A DNA stretch of 64,000 bases from Clostridium sp. D33t1_170424_F3 (GTDB taxonomy: Bacteria; Bacillota; Clostridia; Oscillospirales; Acutalibacteraceae). Position numbers and translations under genes: made by a program. Positions 7,820 through 19,500 of the stretch are shown in pieces. The notes below the pieces were generated by a model. That model did not search any database. It was not told where the DNA came from and was given only the letters and a program-made list of their open reading frames with translations. Within the stretch, counting starts at the first letter, position 1; each line of letters begins with the position of its first letter. The stretch is from contig NZ_JADPEG010000002.1 in the NCBI RefSeq assembly GCF_015667585.1, positions 124,001-188,000 on the forward strand, given 5' to 3'.

Positions 7820-10800
7820 TCAAGCGACGGTGACAACACAATGCTTCTGCGGCGCTTCGTTCGGCATCTGCGTGTAGACGCCTGTGGATTCACCGGGCTT
7901 GCCCACTGCCCAGATGCGGAAATAATACGCATTGCCGATCTTGGCGACAAACTGGGTCTTGAATGCATTGCCGTTGCCGACAGTGAAGCTCGGCATTGTA
8001 TCGCTTCCATTGACAACCGTCATCTTGAAGCAGTACGCCGCGCCTCTCTTAACGGAGAACGGGAGAGTGGTGTCGGAAACGACGGAAGCGGCCTTTGCCA
8101 CAGTCGTTCCATTCGTTACGATCGGGGCCGTCGGTGCAACTACAGCTGTTCCATCGCCGGAAACCTTACCGGAGGAACCGCCCTTATTTCCGGAACTGCC
8201 GCCGGAGCTGCCATGGCTGTTGTTGTCCTTGCCCTTTTCAACCAACGCATCAAGCAGGTCGTTAATCTTTGCTGCCTTCGCGTCGATTTCGGGCTGGTCT
8301 TCTGCGTCGAGATCTGTATTCAGGAAGTTCTTAATCGCTTTGATTTCGCTCAGGAGCGCATTGACGCCGGAAGCCTCATATTTGCTGAGGTCCATATTCT
8401 CTACGTCCGCAATCAGGGTTTCCAGAGCCGTTTTGTTGGGCACTCTGCGCAGCTGCGCCATTGCGTCCGCCAGTTTCTTCGCTGCTGCGTTGACCTTGCT
8501 CTGGGTCGCTTCATCATCGTCCATGACTTTTTTCGCCTCTGTCAGCGCCGCCTGGAACGCCTCCTGATTATCCGGCAGGAACGCGCCCGCTTCAATTTCT
8601 TCCGCAATGGCCATTGCCTCGACCACCACGGAGTTCAGGTAGGTCTTATCCACCTTATTCAACAGAGCGATCATGGCGTCGTAAAGCGTGGTTGCCGCGT
8701 CTTCTACTTCTTCTACAAGAGCGTTTTCGTCCGCAACAACGAGTTTTGCCGCTTCCAGGGCATTCTCAAATGCCTCGATATCGCCAGGCAGGGAGCCTTC
8801 CGTATCAATGTCTTCGGAAATACCGATCAGATAGGTCAAATAGGTCTTATCTCCGGCCTTGAAGCTGAGCATCTGGATGGCATCAATCATCTTGAAGCTT
8901 GCGTCATTCAGCTCCGCCTGTGTCGCTTCCGGATTATCCAGCAGGGCCGCCGCCGCCGCGATGGCGCTGGTCAGGGCCTTCTGCACCGCCGGAACCGCTT
9001 CCTTATACTCGTCGGTCGTGAGGCATTCCTCCGCGATGGCAAGTACGGTGCGCAGGGTAGATTTGTTCAGCAGGGTGTAAGAGAAATTCAATGTATTGTT
9101 TTGGTAATCCGCTGTGTACTCATAGTCAAAGCGCATCGGGTCCTTTACTGCAACGGGTTCGCCGTTCAGCAGGATTTTGCTGAATTCCCTGCCGTCCACG
9201 CGCGGAATAAAGCTGAGCGCTACGGTTTCACCGTGCTTTGCAATACCGTCGTAGCGGCTGATGTTATCCGCAAACTTCTGCTCTTCGCCGTTCACCAACA
9301 GGGAAGCATCTCTGCCGGCATAGTTGACTGTGTAGGAAACATCCTCCAGCACTTTGGGTACGAATTTAAACCAGTTGACATTAAAGCCGGTAACCGTGCA
9401 ATAGAACTGCAGCTCGTGGCGTCCGGCGGGAAGCGTGATTTCAAACGGCTCCAAGGTGGTCCAGTTCTGCCAGCCGCCGGTAGGAGCCATACTGGAAACG
9501 CCGCCGATGCTCTTGCCGTCCAGACGGAGGTCAAATCCGCCATCGGTGCTGACCGCCACTCTGGTATAGAAATCATAGGTGCCGGGAGCCTCAATATCAA
9601 AGTAGTACTTCATCCAGTTGCCCTTGTCCGTATGGGTCGGATTGGTACCGCCGCCTTCGTCCTCGCAGGCTTCTTCGCCAATACCGAGGGCTTTGAAGTA
9701 ATCGATTGCTTTAACGGTCGTCTCTTCCGTTGCGCTGATGGGCACATAGGTCGGCGTGGGCGGATTGACGATTTCACGATCCATAACAGGGGTCTTCATG
9801 ATCATTTCCAGCGTACGGGCAATATTGCGTTCCAGCTCCGCACGGGTCAGATCGCCGTTTTCCAGAGCGGTCAGGATGCTGTCGGAGCTTCCATTCGGCA
9901 TCTTGACGTCGTCGCCCGCTTTGACCTCTTTCCAATGGGTGCTGTCATTGCCCCAGTCGGACATGACCATACCCTTGAATCCCCACTCGCCGCGGAGAAT
10001 ATTGGTCAGGATATCGTAGTTTTCGGAAACTTCCGTTCCGTTTACATAGTTGTAGGAGGACATGATGCACCACGGGTCCGCTTCCTTTACCGCGATTTCA
10101 AAGCCCTTCATATAGATTTCACGCAGGGCGCGCTCGGACATCCTGCTGTCGCTTCCGTTTCGGTTGTTTTCCTTGTTATTTGCTACAAAGTGCTTGAGCG
10201 TAATGGAAACGCCTTCGCCCTGCACACCTTCGGTGATAGCGGCCGCCGTTTTACCGGTGAGCAGCGGATCTTCGGAGTAATACTCGAAGTTACGGCCGCA
10301 CAGCGGATTGCGGTGGATGTTCATGCCGGGTGCAAGCCAGATATCCAGCTTCTTTTCCAACGCTTCCGTTGCCACGCCTTTACCAACCTTCTGTGCTAGC
10401 TCAACATCCCACGCGCTGGCCAGGTTCGTAGAGCACGGCCATGCGGTGGCTGTACCGGAACGAATGCCGGCCGGTCCGTCGGTGGTCTGCGCCGCCGGAA
10501 TGCCATACTCGTCCAGTCCGCCGATGATACCTGTCGCAACGCCGGGATGCCCCTGGGACAAATACGCCAGGTCTTCGTTGGAGAGCTGCGCGATAAAATC
10601 GTCCATAGTCGCCGTCCCATGATAGACGTCGATCAGCATAATTTTATCCGTCGGTTCCTCATCAGCCGCTTTTGCGGAAGAAACCGCACGGCTGCCCGCA
10701 GCCGTACCGCGTGCCGCAGAGGAAGCACGGAAGGCTGCCGCAGCGGGCTCCTCAGCTTCTGCTTTGGAGAAATCCATATAATCGACATTGCCGAACAATC

Positions 10801-13036
10801 CGGTGGAAACAAGTTTGAATTCACAGAGCCCCTTTGGCAGATTCACCTGGATCGGTCCAAAGGTCTCAAAATTATACCACTCGCTCTTGCCGTCGCCGTC
10901 GCCGGTCTGCGGAAGACTAAAATTGACGCCCTGCTGCAGCTTGCCGTCCACGTAAACACGCATCATATCCGGAATCTCAACGCGGCCGTTGGACATGCTG
11001 AAGGAAACGTCGTATTCGCCTTCTTCTTCCACATTGAGGTAATACGTTACCCAGTTGCCTTCATAGTTCATGTAGGCCAATGTACTGATTTCTTCGTCAC
11101 CCGGCTGCGGCACATAACCCAGCGGATGGTTGGGCACACAGTTTTCAATTCGGACGTTGCCCGCCGCGCCAAAGAACTGCTCTGCCTCTACACGGGAAAC
11201 TTCGGTTGCGGAGATTGCAAAGCCTTCTTCCGGTTTCACCATATTGAAGGTCATATTATCGAAATTACCAAACTTTGTTCCCTTACAGGTCAGCTTTAAC
11301 GTACAGGCGCCTTTGGGAAGCTTTATCTCAAACGGTTCCAGATCAATAAAGTTGTACCATTCGGTCTTCCCACTGCCATCACCGGTTTGCGGCATATCGA
11401 TGACAATGCCCTGATTGCGGCCTTCTACTTCTACCGTAACCATATCTTTGATATCTGCATAACCGTTTGCCATACGAAGCTGAACGGAATATACGCCGGC
11501 TTCCTCAACGTTAAGGCTATAGGAAACCCAACGATGATCTTCCGCGCTGTCCATATAAGCAACACAGGAACCACCGCTGAAAGATTCCACACGGACACTG
11601 GTATGTGCGGATTCATAGTCTTCCGCCTCCACCTTTGTCGGCGCTGTGGCGGAAATCTTTTTGACGACCTCGCTGCGCATATCCTCATAGCTGCCGTCCG
11701 CCAAAAGACGTTTCGGAAGCCGCTTCGGAGCCGCCTGCTCAGAGAGCTGCTCTGTTACATACGTTTCCTCTACCGTATAGGTGCCGCGCACGCCCTTTTC
11801 GCCGGCTTCCTTAATGGAATTGCCCACGTAAACGTCGTAGTCGCCGGCTTCCATCACATAAGCAGATTTATGGCCGGTGATACCGGTATCGTCATAACTG
11901 GACATATCTTCGATTGCAAAAGACATTTTCAGAGTCTCGGAAGTGTCCGGCTCCAAAAGCCCTGTTTTTGCATAAGCCGCCAGCTCTTTCGCGGGCTTAC
12001 CCAAAACAGCGGTTCCGGTACCCATCTGCGGCGCGCTGAAATAGACCTGCGCCACTTCTTTACCTGCCACATCACCGGTATTGGTGATCGTTGCTTCCAC
12101 ATTGATATTTTCTTCATCGTACGTGACCTTTACATCGGTCATATCAAATGTAGTATAGGAAAGGCCGTAACCAAACGGATAGTTGACCTTCTCATACTCT
12201 TTATCAAAGGTTTCAAAATAACGGTATCCTACAAAGACATCCTCTTCATAGTTGACATATGCGTTATTACTGAAGTTATTGGAAGACGGATAATCCTCGT
12301 AATTTTTAGCCCAGGTATCCGTCAGTTTGCCAGAGGGGTTGACGTCTCCGCAAAGTACGTCCGCGATGGCGTTGCCACCTTCCATACCGGCCTGCCAGCC
12401 GATCAGAACGGAGTCGATCTCAGGACGCTCTGTGATCCACTTGGTATCGATAATACCGCCAATGTTCAGAACCACAGCAACATGCTCAAAGCCTGCCGCG
12501 CAGACCAAGTCCAGCATTTTGGATTCGGTATCACTTAAGAGATAATCTCCCTTTCCAGCGGTTCTGTCAGAGCCTTCACCCGAATTGCGGCTGATGACTA
12601 CAACCGCCGTATCAGACTCGGCTGCTGCTGTGTTGGCCATATCGGCGGTAAGCGTCAACTCTTTGTTTGCTGTATAAGCGTCAACCAACGTTTTGTTCAG
12701 GATAATCTTGCCTTCTTTTTCTTTATTCTGCATTCCCTGCAGAATATTGACCAGATAATCCACGCTTGTGTCGCCGGAACCCCAGCCGCCCTTCACGTAA
12801 TCAATCTGTCCCTGCCCGAACAGCGCCACCGAACCGCCCTGCGGAATCGGCAGGCCGTCGTTCTTATTCTGCAGCAGTACCATACCTTCGCTGGCCGCCT
12901 GACGCGCCAGTTCCGGATTGCCCGGTGAATACTTCGCACTGGCAATCGTCGCTGCAGGCATGGTCCCAAAGACCATGCTCATGGTCAGAGCGACCGCCAG
13001 AATTTTCTTGGCTGCGCCTTTTCTTCTCAAACTCAT
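7820..13036 (-). CDS. Giant secreted GH3 glycosidase with permuted catalytic domains
   Basis: This 1738-residue protein starts at ATG 13036 (GGGGG 8-9 bases upstream) with a Sec signal peptide. The GH3 halves are in reverse order. First comes the C-terminal alpha/beta half (about 36-330: SEGMVLLQNKNDGLP, NSGEGSDR, YPFGYGLSYT) with its FN3-like tail to ~425. Two CBM6-like beta domains follow (about 472-605 and 612-755). Only then comes the N-terminal TIM barrel (about 800-1100: DGPAGIR, LKHFVANN, MVMSDWG with the likely nucleophile Asp near 1024). A third CBM6-like domain (1110-1235) and the shared cassette (beta module, FIVAR-like helices, Gly/Ser linker, 115-residue terminal domain with two Cys) complete it. 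Reversed GH3 order is known in rumen beta-glucosidases (Ruminococcus albus, Butyrivibrio), but the two binding domains between the halves are unusual. Activity is probably beta-glucosidase or beta-hexosidase-like; substrate not determinable. Confidence 0.85.
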   Translation of the reverse strand: MSLRRKGAAKKILAVALTMSMVFGTMPAATIASAKYSPGNPELARQAASEGMVLLQNKNDGLPIPQGGSVALFGQGQIDYVKGGWGSGDTSVDYLVNILQGMQNKEKEGKIILNKTLVDAYTANKELTLTADMANTAAAESDTAVVVISRNSGEGSDRTAGKGDYLLSDTESKMLDLVCAAGFEHVAVVLNIGGIIDTKWITERPEIDSVLIGWQAGMEGGNAIADVLCGDVNPSGKLTDTWAKNYEDYPSSNNFSNNAYVNYEEDVFVGYRYFETFDKEYEKVNYPFGYGLSYTTFDMTDVKVTYDEENINVEATITNTGDVAGKEVAQVYFSAPQMGTGTAVLGKPAKELAAYAKTGLLEPDTSETLKMSFAIEDMSSYDDTGITGHKSAYVMEAGDYDVYVGNSIKEAGEKGVRGTYTVEETYVTEQLSEQAAPKRLPKRLLADGSYEDMRSEVVKKISATAPTKVEAEDYESAHTSVRVESFSGGSCVAYMDSAEDHRWVSYSLNVEEAGVYSVQLRMANGYADIKDMVTVEVEGRNQGIVIDMPQTGDGSGKTEWYNFIDLEPFEIKLPKGACTLKLTCKGTKFGNFDNMTFNMVKPEEGFAISATEVSRVEAEQFFGAAGNVRIENCVPNHPLGYVPQPGDEEISTLAYMNYEGNWVTYYLNVEEEGEYDVSFSMSNGRVEIPDMMRVYVDGKLQQGVNFSLPQTGDGDGKSEWYNFETFGPIQVNLPKGLCEFKLVSTGLFGNVDYMDFSKAEAEEPAAAAFRASSAARGTAAGSRAVSSAKAADEEPTDKIMLIDVYHGTATMDDFIAQLSNEDLAYLSQGHPGVATGIIGGLDEYGIPAAQTTDGPAGIRSGTATAWPCSTNLASAWDVELAQKVGKGVATEALEKKLDIWLAPGMNIHRNPLCGRNFEYYSEDPLLTGKTAAAITEGVQGEGVSITLKHFVANNKENNRNGSDSRMSERALREIYMKGFEIAVKEADPWCIMSSYNYVNGTEVSENYDILTNILRGEWGFKGMVMSDWGNDSTHWKEVKAGDDVKMPNGSSDSILTALENGDLTRAELERNIARTLEMIMKTPVMDREIVNPPTPTYVPISATEETTVKAIDYFKALGIGEEACEDEGGGTNPTHTDKGNWMKYYFDIEAPGTYDFYTRVAVSTDGGFDLRLDGKSIGGVSSMAPTGGWQNWTTLEPFEITLPAGRHELQFYCTVTGFNVNWFKFVPKVLEDVSYTVNYAGRDASLLVNGEEQKFADNISRYDGIAKHGETVALSFIPRVDGREFSKILLNGEPVAVKDPMRFDYEYTADYQNNTLNFSYTLLNKSTLRTVLAIAEECLTTDEYKEAVPAVQKALTSAIAAAAALLDNPEATQAELNDASFKMIDAIQMLSFKAGDKTYLTYLIGISEDIDTEGSLPGDIEAFENALEAAKLVVADENALVEEVEDAATTLYDAMIALLNKVDKTYLNSVVVEAMAIAEEIEAGAFLPDNQEAFQAALTEAKKVMDDDEATQSKVNAAAKKLADAMAQLRRVPNKTALETLIADVENMDLSKYEASGVNALLSEIKAIKNFLNTDLDAEDQPEIDAKAAKINDLLDALVEKGKDNNSHGSSGGSSGNKGGSSGKVSGDGTAVVAPTAPIVTNGTTVAKAASVVSDTTLPFSVKRGAAYCFKMTVVNGSDTMPSFTVGNGNAFKTQFVAKIGNAYYFRIWAVGKPGESTGVYTQMPNEAPQKHCVVTVA

Positions 13037-13160
13037 TTTTAAACCCCCGTTCGTTTCATAAACTCCTTATTCCAGTCATTTGCCCGATTCTGTATTTTGC
13101 CCCTCCCTCCTTCTTACCAGTTGTATTATTATGGAAATAGCTCCATAAGCAACCCTTTTG

Positions 13161-13181
13161 TTACATTGAATGTAATACCAT
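13161..13181 (-). other. Leader mini-ORF coinciding with a palindrome, before the GH3 gene
   Basis: AGGAAGGAGAG leads into ATG and the hexapeptide MVLHSM, then TAA. The distal part of the mini-ORF is a perfect 15-base palindrome (TTACATT-G-AATGTAA, 13161-13175). It lies in the ~200-base leader between the predicted promoter and the GH3 gene. It may be an operator, a leader peptide or chance. Confidence 0.35.
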
Positions 13182-13238
13182 CTCTCCTTCCTAATGAAAA
13201 CCTCACTATAGTTATTAATCCGTTGAACCTATAACCTT

Positions 13239-13267
13239 ATTAAACTACAACTGGAAGAGATTGTCAA
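13239..13267 (-). promoter_or_regulatory. SigA-type promoter of the GH3 gene
   Basis: Consensus -35 TTGACA (13262-13267) and -10 TTTAAT (13239-13244) on the minus strand with a 17-base spacer. This implies a leader of about 200 bases. The region between here and the GH31 terminator at 13366 is AT rich and empty. Confidence 0.65.
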
Positions 13268-13365
13268 TAGAATTCTCCATAAAATATACATAATATATTT
13301 ATACTATTAATAATTTTACAACATATTTACTTGTATCTGCTTTGGAATTATAAGGTAAAAAAACA

Positions 13366-13400
13366 AGCAGCCGGCCCTGTTTTTCACAGGGCCGGCTGCT
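13366..13400 (-). terminator. Terminator of the GH31 gene
   Basis: AGCAGCCGGCCCTGT pairs perfectly with ACAGGGCCGGCTGCT; on the minus strand the stem is followed after two bases by a T7 run. The 137 bases between it and the GH31 stop codon contain only small imperfect inverted repeats (for example CACCTTCGGTG). Confidence 0.9.
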
Positions 13401-13537
13401 CTTTCACGAACCTCCGGTCGGAACACGAATGTGCGTTATCATCGTCTTTCACAGACTTAAAGGGTCCAGCACACCTGCGGTGGACTTCCGGTCAAAACAC
13501 ACCTTCGGTGATCCTTTCAGGCAACTATTATCTGGCT

Positions 13538-16500
13538 TTAGCCAACCGTTACCACACAATGCTGCTGGGCTTTTTCACCCGCCATGGTGGTATACACGCC
13601 CGTGCTGTCGCCGGGTGTGCCGACCGCCCAGACTCTGTAATAGCAGTCGTTGCCGATCTTCGCCACAAACTGGGTCTTGAGCACATTGCCGTTGCCCACG
13701 GTGAAGCTCGGGGCCGTATTGCTGCCGTTGACAACCGTCATCTTAAAGCAGTAGGCGCTGCCTCTCTTTAAGGTGAAGTTTGCTGTGGTATCGGAACGCA
13801 CGGACTTCTGGCCCATCACGTTCTGTGCCGCGCTGATGACCGGGTTGGTCACGGCGACTGCCGTTCCCGTGCCGGAAACGTTGCCAGCCGGCTTCTTGCT
13901 GCCGGAACTGCCGCTGTTGGACGGCTTGTTGCTGGGTTTGTTGTCGGGTTTCGCAGGCTCCTCCGGCTTGTCCGCCGGAACCAGGCCCGCGCGGGCCTTC
14001 TCCACCGTTGCGCAAACCGCTGTGATTTCCTCCTGCGTGGCGCTCTCGTCTTCGTAGACGTTTAGCGCGTTGTTCAGCGCCGCGCGCAGGATCGCATAGC
14101 TTGCCGCGGTGTAATCCTCCGGGTTGAGCGCTTCAGACTCGTCGATCAGGGCTTTCAGCGCTTCCTTGTCCGGAATCATACGCAGGTTCATCATTGCCTC
14201 GTACAGGGCGTCCGCCATCTCGTCCACCTGATTCTGGGTCGCGTTCGCGTCTTCCAGAAGGGCTTCCGCCTGCGGGAGGATCTCATTAAACTTGTCTTTT
14301 TCCGGGCCGTCCAGATACTTGTCAATTTCAATCTCCTGTGCCTGCTTCACGAAGGCTTCCAGTGTTTCCGTGTTTGCCTTGAACTCCAGGCGCAGAATCG
14401 CTTCGTGCAGGTTCTTTGCCGCCTTCTCGACTTCCGCCTTCAGCGTCTCGCCCTCGTCGTTGTAGATTTCCTCTGCATAGGCGAGCGCTTCCGCGTAGCC
14501 TTCCTGGCTCTTCGGAGTAAAGTTATCCAGGTCGAGCTCCGCCGCGTAGTCAAGCCAGTATTTCAGCTCGTCCTTCGTGCCTTCCTCAAAGGAGAGGTAA
14601 TGCATCGCGTCGAGCAGTTCCTTCCAGGCTTCGTTCACTTCGTCCTGGGTGGCTTTGTCGCTTTCAAAGACCTTCTGTGCGTTGTCGCGCGCCGCGATGA
14701 ACTTTGCACGGACGGATTCAACCAGTTTGTCAAGCTGCTCGTCGGTCACTTCGTTTGCCTTCTCCAGCAGGGTTTCCAGAATGTCCTTGTTCACGCTGGT
14801 GAACACAAAGCGCAGGGACGCTTTGTCGTTCGGCATGGTGAAGGTGTAGGTGCAGCCGTCCGCCTCAAACGGGATATCCTCGCCGTTCAGCTGCGCGCTT
14901 GCAAACGGGCCGTTCGCCGGGGTGAAGGTCAGGGTAAGCTTATCGCCCGCATAGACCGTTGCGCCGAGCATGCCGTCTCTCTCGATGAGCGCTTCGTACG
15001 CGCCCTCTACAGACAGCTTTGCGTTTGTTCCATACTGCACGGTCAGAACCTGCTTCTCCAAACCGGAAACGCGGTCAAACCGCAGGGAGTCCAGATTAAA
15101 GTTGCCGGAGTTTGCAGAACCTTCGGAACGGATCTTAATGGTATGCTTGCCTTCCGTCAGGACAACGCCGGACAGAACTTCATCGAACCATTCGCCCCAG
15201 GTCTGGTGGATTTCCAATGCAAAATCTTTCACCTTGACGCCGTCCACATACAGTGCACCCGTGCGCGGCGTATTGTCAAACTGTGCGCCGTTCTTTTTGC
15301 CGCAGGCCGCACGGAGCACCAAGTCATACATGCCGGCCTGCTTGACATTGACGTCAAACTCAACAAAGTGGCCTACCGCTTTCCAGCCCGCTACATAGCC
15401 GCTGCCGGTGTAACCCTTCCATTCGGTATCCACACGGACTTTTCCGCTGCCGTCGCCGTTGTTGCTGCTGGTATCGCCTCTGGCGTTTTCCAGTTCAAAG
15501 ACGCTGCCGGACTCAATGTCGTTCTCGCCCTCTTCCAGCGTTACGGTAACATCTACACGCGTACTGTCCGGCACGACAAAGGTGTATTCCTTACCTGCTA
15601 CCACTTCGGTCAGCGCAACGGCGCCGCCCTCCGCATTGACCGCGGAAATGGACTGAAACTTCTTGCCCATCTCGATATTGGAAATGCGCACGGTCGCGGT
15701 ATCGCCCACTTTTACGCTCTCCGGCGTAACGGTTACTGTCGCGCTGCCGCCGGTTACTCCTGTGGAAACAGAGGAACGGCCGCTCTTAAAGCGGAACCAA
15801 TCCATGTCACAGATAGAGCTGGCAGTCTCTGTATTAACGAACTTGAGATAGACGTCGTGCGTGCCGACAACGGTACCGCACGCGCCGGTATACGTCTTGA
15901 GCGTATTCCAGTCACCGGTATTCGCAATCTGCACCTCTGCGATCTTCTCGCCGTCCACAGCATCGAGACGAACTTCCATCGTGCCGCCCTGCAGGCCGGC
16001 CGCGACGCGGACTTCCACGCTCGCCGCGTCTCCGTCTCCAAAGTCGACGTTGTTAAACTTCGCCCAGTCGCCGTTCTCAATGTGGTTTAACAGGGTAATT
16101 TTCTTTCCATCAACCGTCTTGGATGTGGTGTCGATGCCCTGCCGTTCATCTGCGGTTTCCGCTTCAATCTGGCTGAAAGCGTCGATAACCTTGCGGTTGG
16201 AAATAAACTTGATCCAGTCCATATCGCAGATGGAGCTGGTGGTAAAGGTGTTGACAAACTTGAGATAGACATCGTGAATCCCGGTGATCTCCATGCAGTC
16301 GCCGGAATATACCTTCAGAGTATCCCAGTTGCCGGTCGGTGCAATTTCAACTTCCGCCGCCTTGACGCCGTTCACAGAGTCGAGACGGACTTCCAGCATA
16401 CCGCCCTGCAGGCCGGCCGCCACCTGGGTTTCAAAGCTCACTACGCCGCCTTCTCCAAAGTTGACGTCGCTGAATTTTGCCCAGTCGCCGTCCTCAATAT

Positions 16501-19500
16501 GGTTCAGCAGGGTATAGCGCTGTCCGCTGATGGTCTTTGTGGTGGTATCGATGCCGTGGCGCTCGTTTGCGGTCTCCGCCTCGATCTGGCTGTACGCATC
16601 GATGGTCGCTTTATCGGTCGTAAAGTGGAACCAGTCCACATCGCAATCAAAGCGTTCCGCGCCTTCCTTCGCGACAAAGGACAGATAAATGTTGCTGGTC
16701 ATCGCATCTGTATCCTTCGATACAGACGTCAGTGTGGTCCACTTGCCATCTGCCGGAATTTCCAGCGTGGCAAGGATCTTGTCGCCCACGCCATTCTCAT
16801 AGACGACAATGCTGCCGCCTGTGGTGCTCTTGACGCGCAGCGCAAGTCCGCTCTTCTGGCTGCCGCGCACTTCGTCAAACTGCGCCCACGCGCCGTTCTC
16901 TGTCACGGCGAGCTTGCTTCCGCCTGAGGCTGCGGTATCCGCAGCAACCGCGGCGCCGCCTTCCAGATGCGATGCGGTTTCCGCTTCGATCTTGCTGAAC
17001 GCGTTAACAGAGGTGTCTACATAGCGGAACGTCAGGGAATCCAGATTGTAGTTGCCGGGGTTGCTGCCCTCGGCGCGAATCTTCATGGTGGTGACGCCCG
17101 ACTCGAGCTTCACGCGGTAGGTGTAATCCACCCAAACGCCCTGCTTGACGCCGTCCACCGTTTCGCCCCACTTATCGGTCACTGCAAAGGCGAGGTCCGC
17201 CGCCTTCTGGTTCTGGATATACAGGCCGCCGGTGCGCGGCGTGCTGTCGTACTGCGGCGCGTTCTTCTTGCCGTTGTTGACACGCAGCACCAGATCATAG
17301 GTTCCGGCGGTCTCAACATTGACGTCGAACTGCACTGCGTCGCCAACCGCCTTGAAGCCCTTGGCAAAGCCGCTGCCGGTGTAGCCCTTCCACTCATTGT
17401 CCGGCTTTACTTCACCGCCGCTCGCAGGCAGCATTTCCGTTTCTTCCAGTTCAATGACGCTGCCGTCCGTAATTCTGGTCGGCGGGTTTCCTTCGTTCTC
17501 GTCGCCCAGCTCCGGCTCCACGATACCGCCGGACGCAAAGACTACGTCGATCGCCTTGCCGGTATCCGGGGTGCGGACATAGACGGTGTTGGCGTCCGTA
17601 TCCAGCCAGTAAGCCTGCTCCGCGGCATTGTATGCTTCCAGGGAATCCGCAGCTTCAATCGCCGTGCCGTTGATGGTCACGCCGCTGATTTCTGCGATGT
17701 GGTTGAACTTGAGATTGTAGGAACGCGCGTCCGGGGTGTAGACCGCCGGGTTGTTGTCCACTCTCTCATGAATCTTGAAGGAGATATCGGTTCCATCCTG
17801 AATGCTTTCAAAAGTTGTGGTGCTGTACGCATTCTCTGTGATGTACTTTCTGCTCTGCCCGTCGTCTTCGTACAGGGTAAAGGAGGTCTTTCCCTTCGGA
17901 TAGATGTCGAGGGTGAGCGGGTCAAGCGGTTTTTCATCCGCATAGTTGACGTCCGGACCCATCGGGACGATTGCGCCGGACTTGACAAATACCGGGATTT
18001 CTTCCAGCGCCGCCGCCACGGTGATGTTCTTGCCAATAGGGCCGCCTTCATAGCGTTCGCCGGTATAATAATTGTACCAGGTGGTTTCCGGGGGCAGCCA
18101 TACCTTGACGGTGGTGTCCGTCGTGGCGGAGGCCGGCGCGACCAGGAACCAATCGCCGTAGTAGTACTGCTTGTTGATGTCCCAGGCAGCCGGATTGTAT
18201 TGGCTGCCATCTTCCAGCAGCATGGCGCGCATCATCGGCACGCCCTGGCTGTAACCCTGCCATGCCAGGGAATAGGTGTACGGGTACAGCGCATAACGAA
18301 CCTGCAGGTTCTGCTTGAGCGTGTCCTGCGCGGTCTGGTCAAAGGTCCAGGGCTCGCGGCCGTCGTGGCCGTGCGTACGCATCATACCGCTCCACGCGCC
18401 GAACTCGGAAACCCAGCGGGTGTACAGTTCGTTGCTCGGACGCTTCATAAAGCCGCCCAGGTCGTTAGAGGACGTCCAGTAGCCGACCAGGCCCGCGTCG
18501 ATGCTGAAACCGATCTGGTTATCCAGCTCCGCGCTGGTATTGTTGATATCGCCTGACCATGCGGTTGCAAAGTGCTGGCCCGCATAGCTGCCTCTGGTCA
18601 CAAACATCGGGCGGGATTCGTCCGTATATGCCTGCCATGCCTCATAGGCGCCCTTGGAGGAGAACGTCGGAGCGGTGTTGGAACCCAGAACGTCGAACTC
18701 GTCCGGCCAGAACCAGTCGCCGTAACCGGTGGTGATTACGCTGTCCATATAGGACTGGACCCATGGTTCCTCATACTCCGGCTTGTAGAGCTCCTTGCCG
18801 CCGGAAGCTTCCGGCGTGCCCGCGTTGTTGTGCAGGCCGACGTGGAATCCCAGCTCGTCCGCTTCTTTGAACATGGCGTCGATATCCGGGAACTTATTGG
18901 TATCGTTGCTCCACATCTGCTTGCCCCACTTTTCGCCGGCGCCATGCTGCGGGTTGCCGTTATCCGCAACGTCGCCGCGCCAGCCGTAGTCGAACACATA
19001 GCAGTCGGTCGGATATCCTTCGTCACGCAGGCGATGGAGCCACTCCAGGAACTCCTTCTGCGTCGCGTTGTCATTGCCGTACTTGGAGAGCATAAAACCG
19101 TGCGCCCATTTGCCATACAGTTCCATGCGGCCGGTGATCTCCGCATACTCGTTCAGAATGGTCTTGAAGTCCGGGCCATACATAAAGAAATAATCCAGAT
19201 AGCCCTTCGTCTGGAAACCGCCGCCCTGTTTAAAGAACTTGGTTTCCTTCTCAATGGTGTTGAGGAACACGCCGTAGCCGACCGTACTCATGAAGAACGG
19301 TGCGATCAGCCGGCCGTGGCTCATGCTGAATTCCGTGAAATCGCTGCCGTAGCGGTTCAGGTTGGAACGGCGGCCGTGGTCGCCGGACCCAAACCCAAAG
19401 ATGCCGCCGGCATTTTTGGCGCCTTCCACACGCTTGACGCCGCGCACGCCGGAATCATCCCAATAGATTCCCTGGTCGTCCGCGTCCTTGCTGAGCAGGT

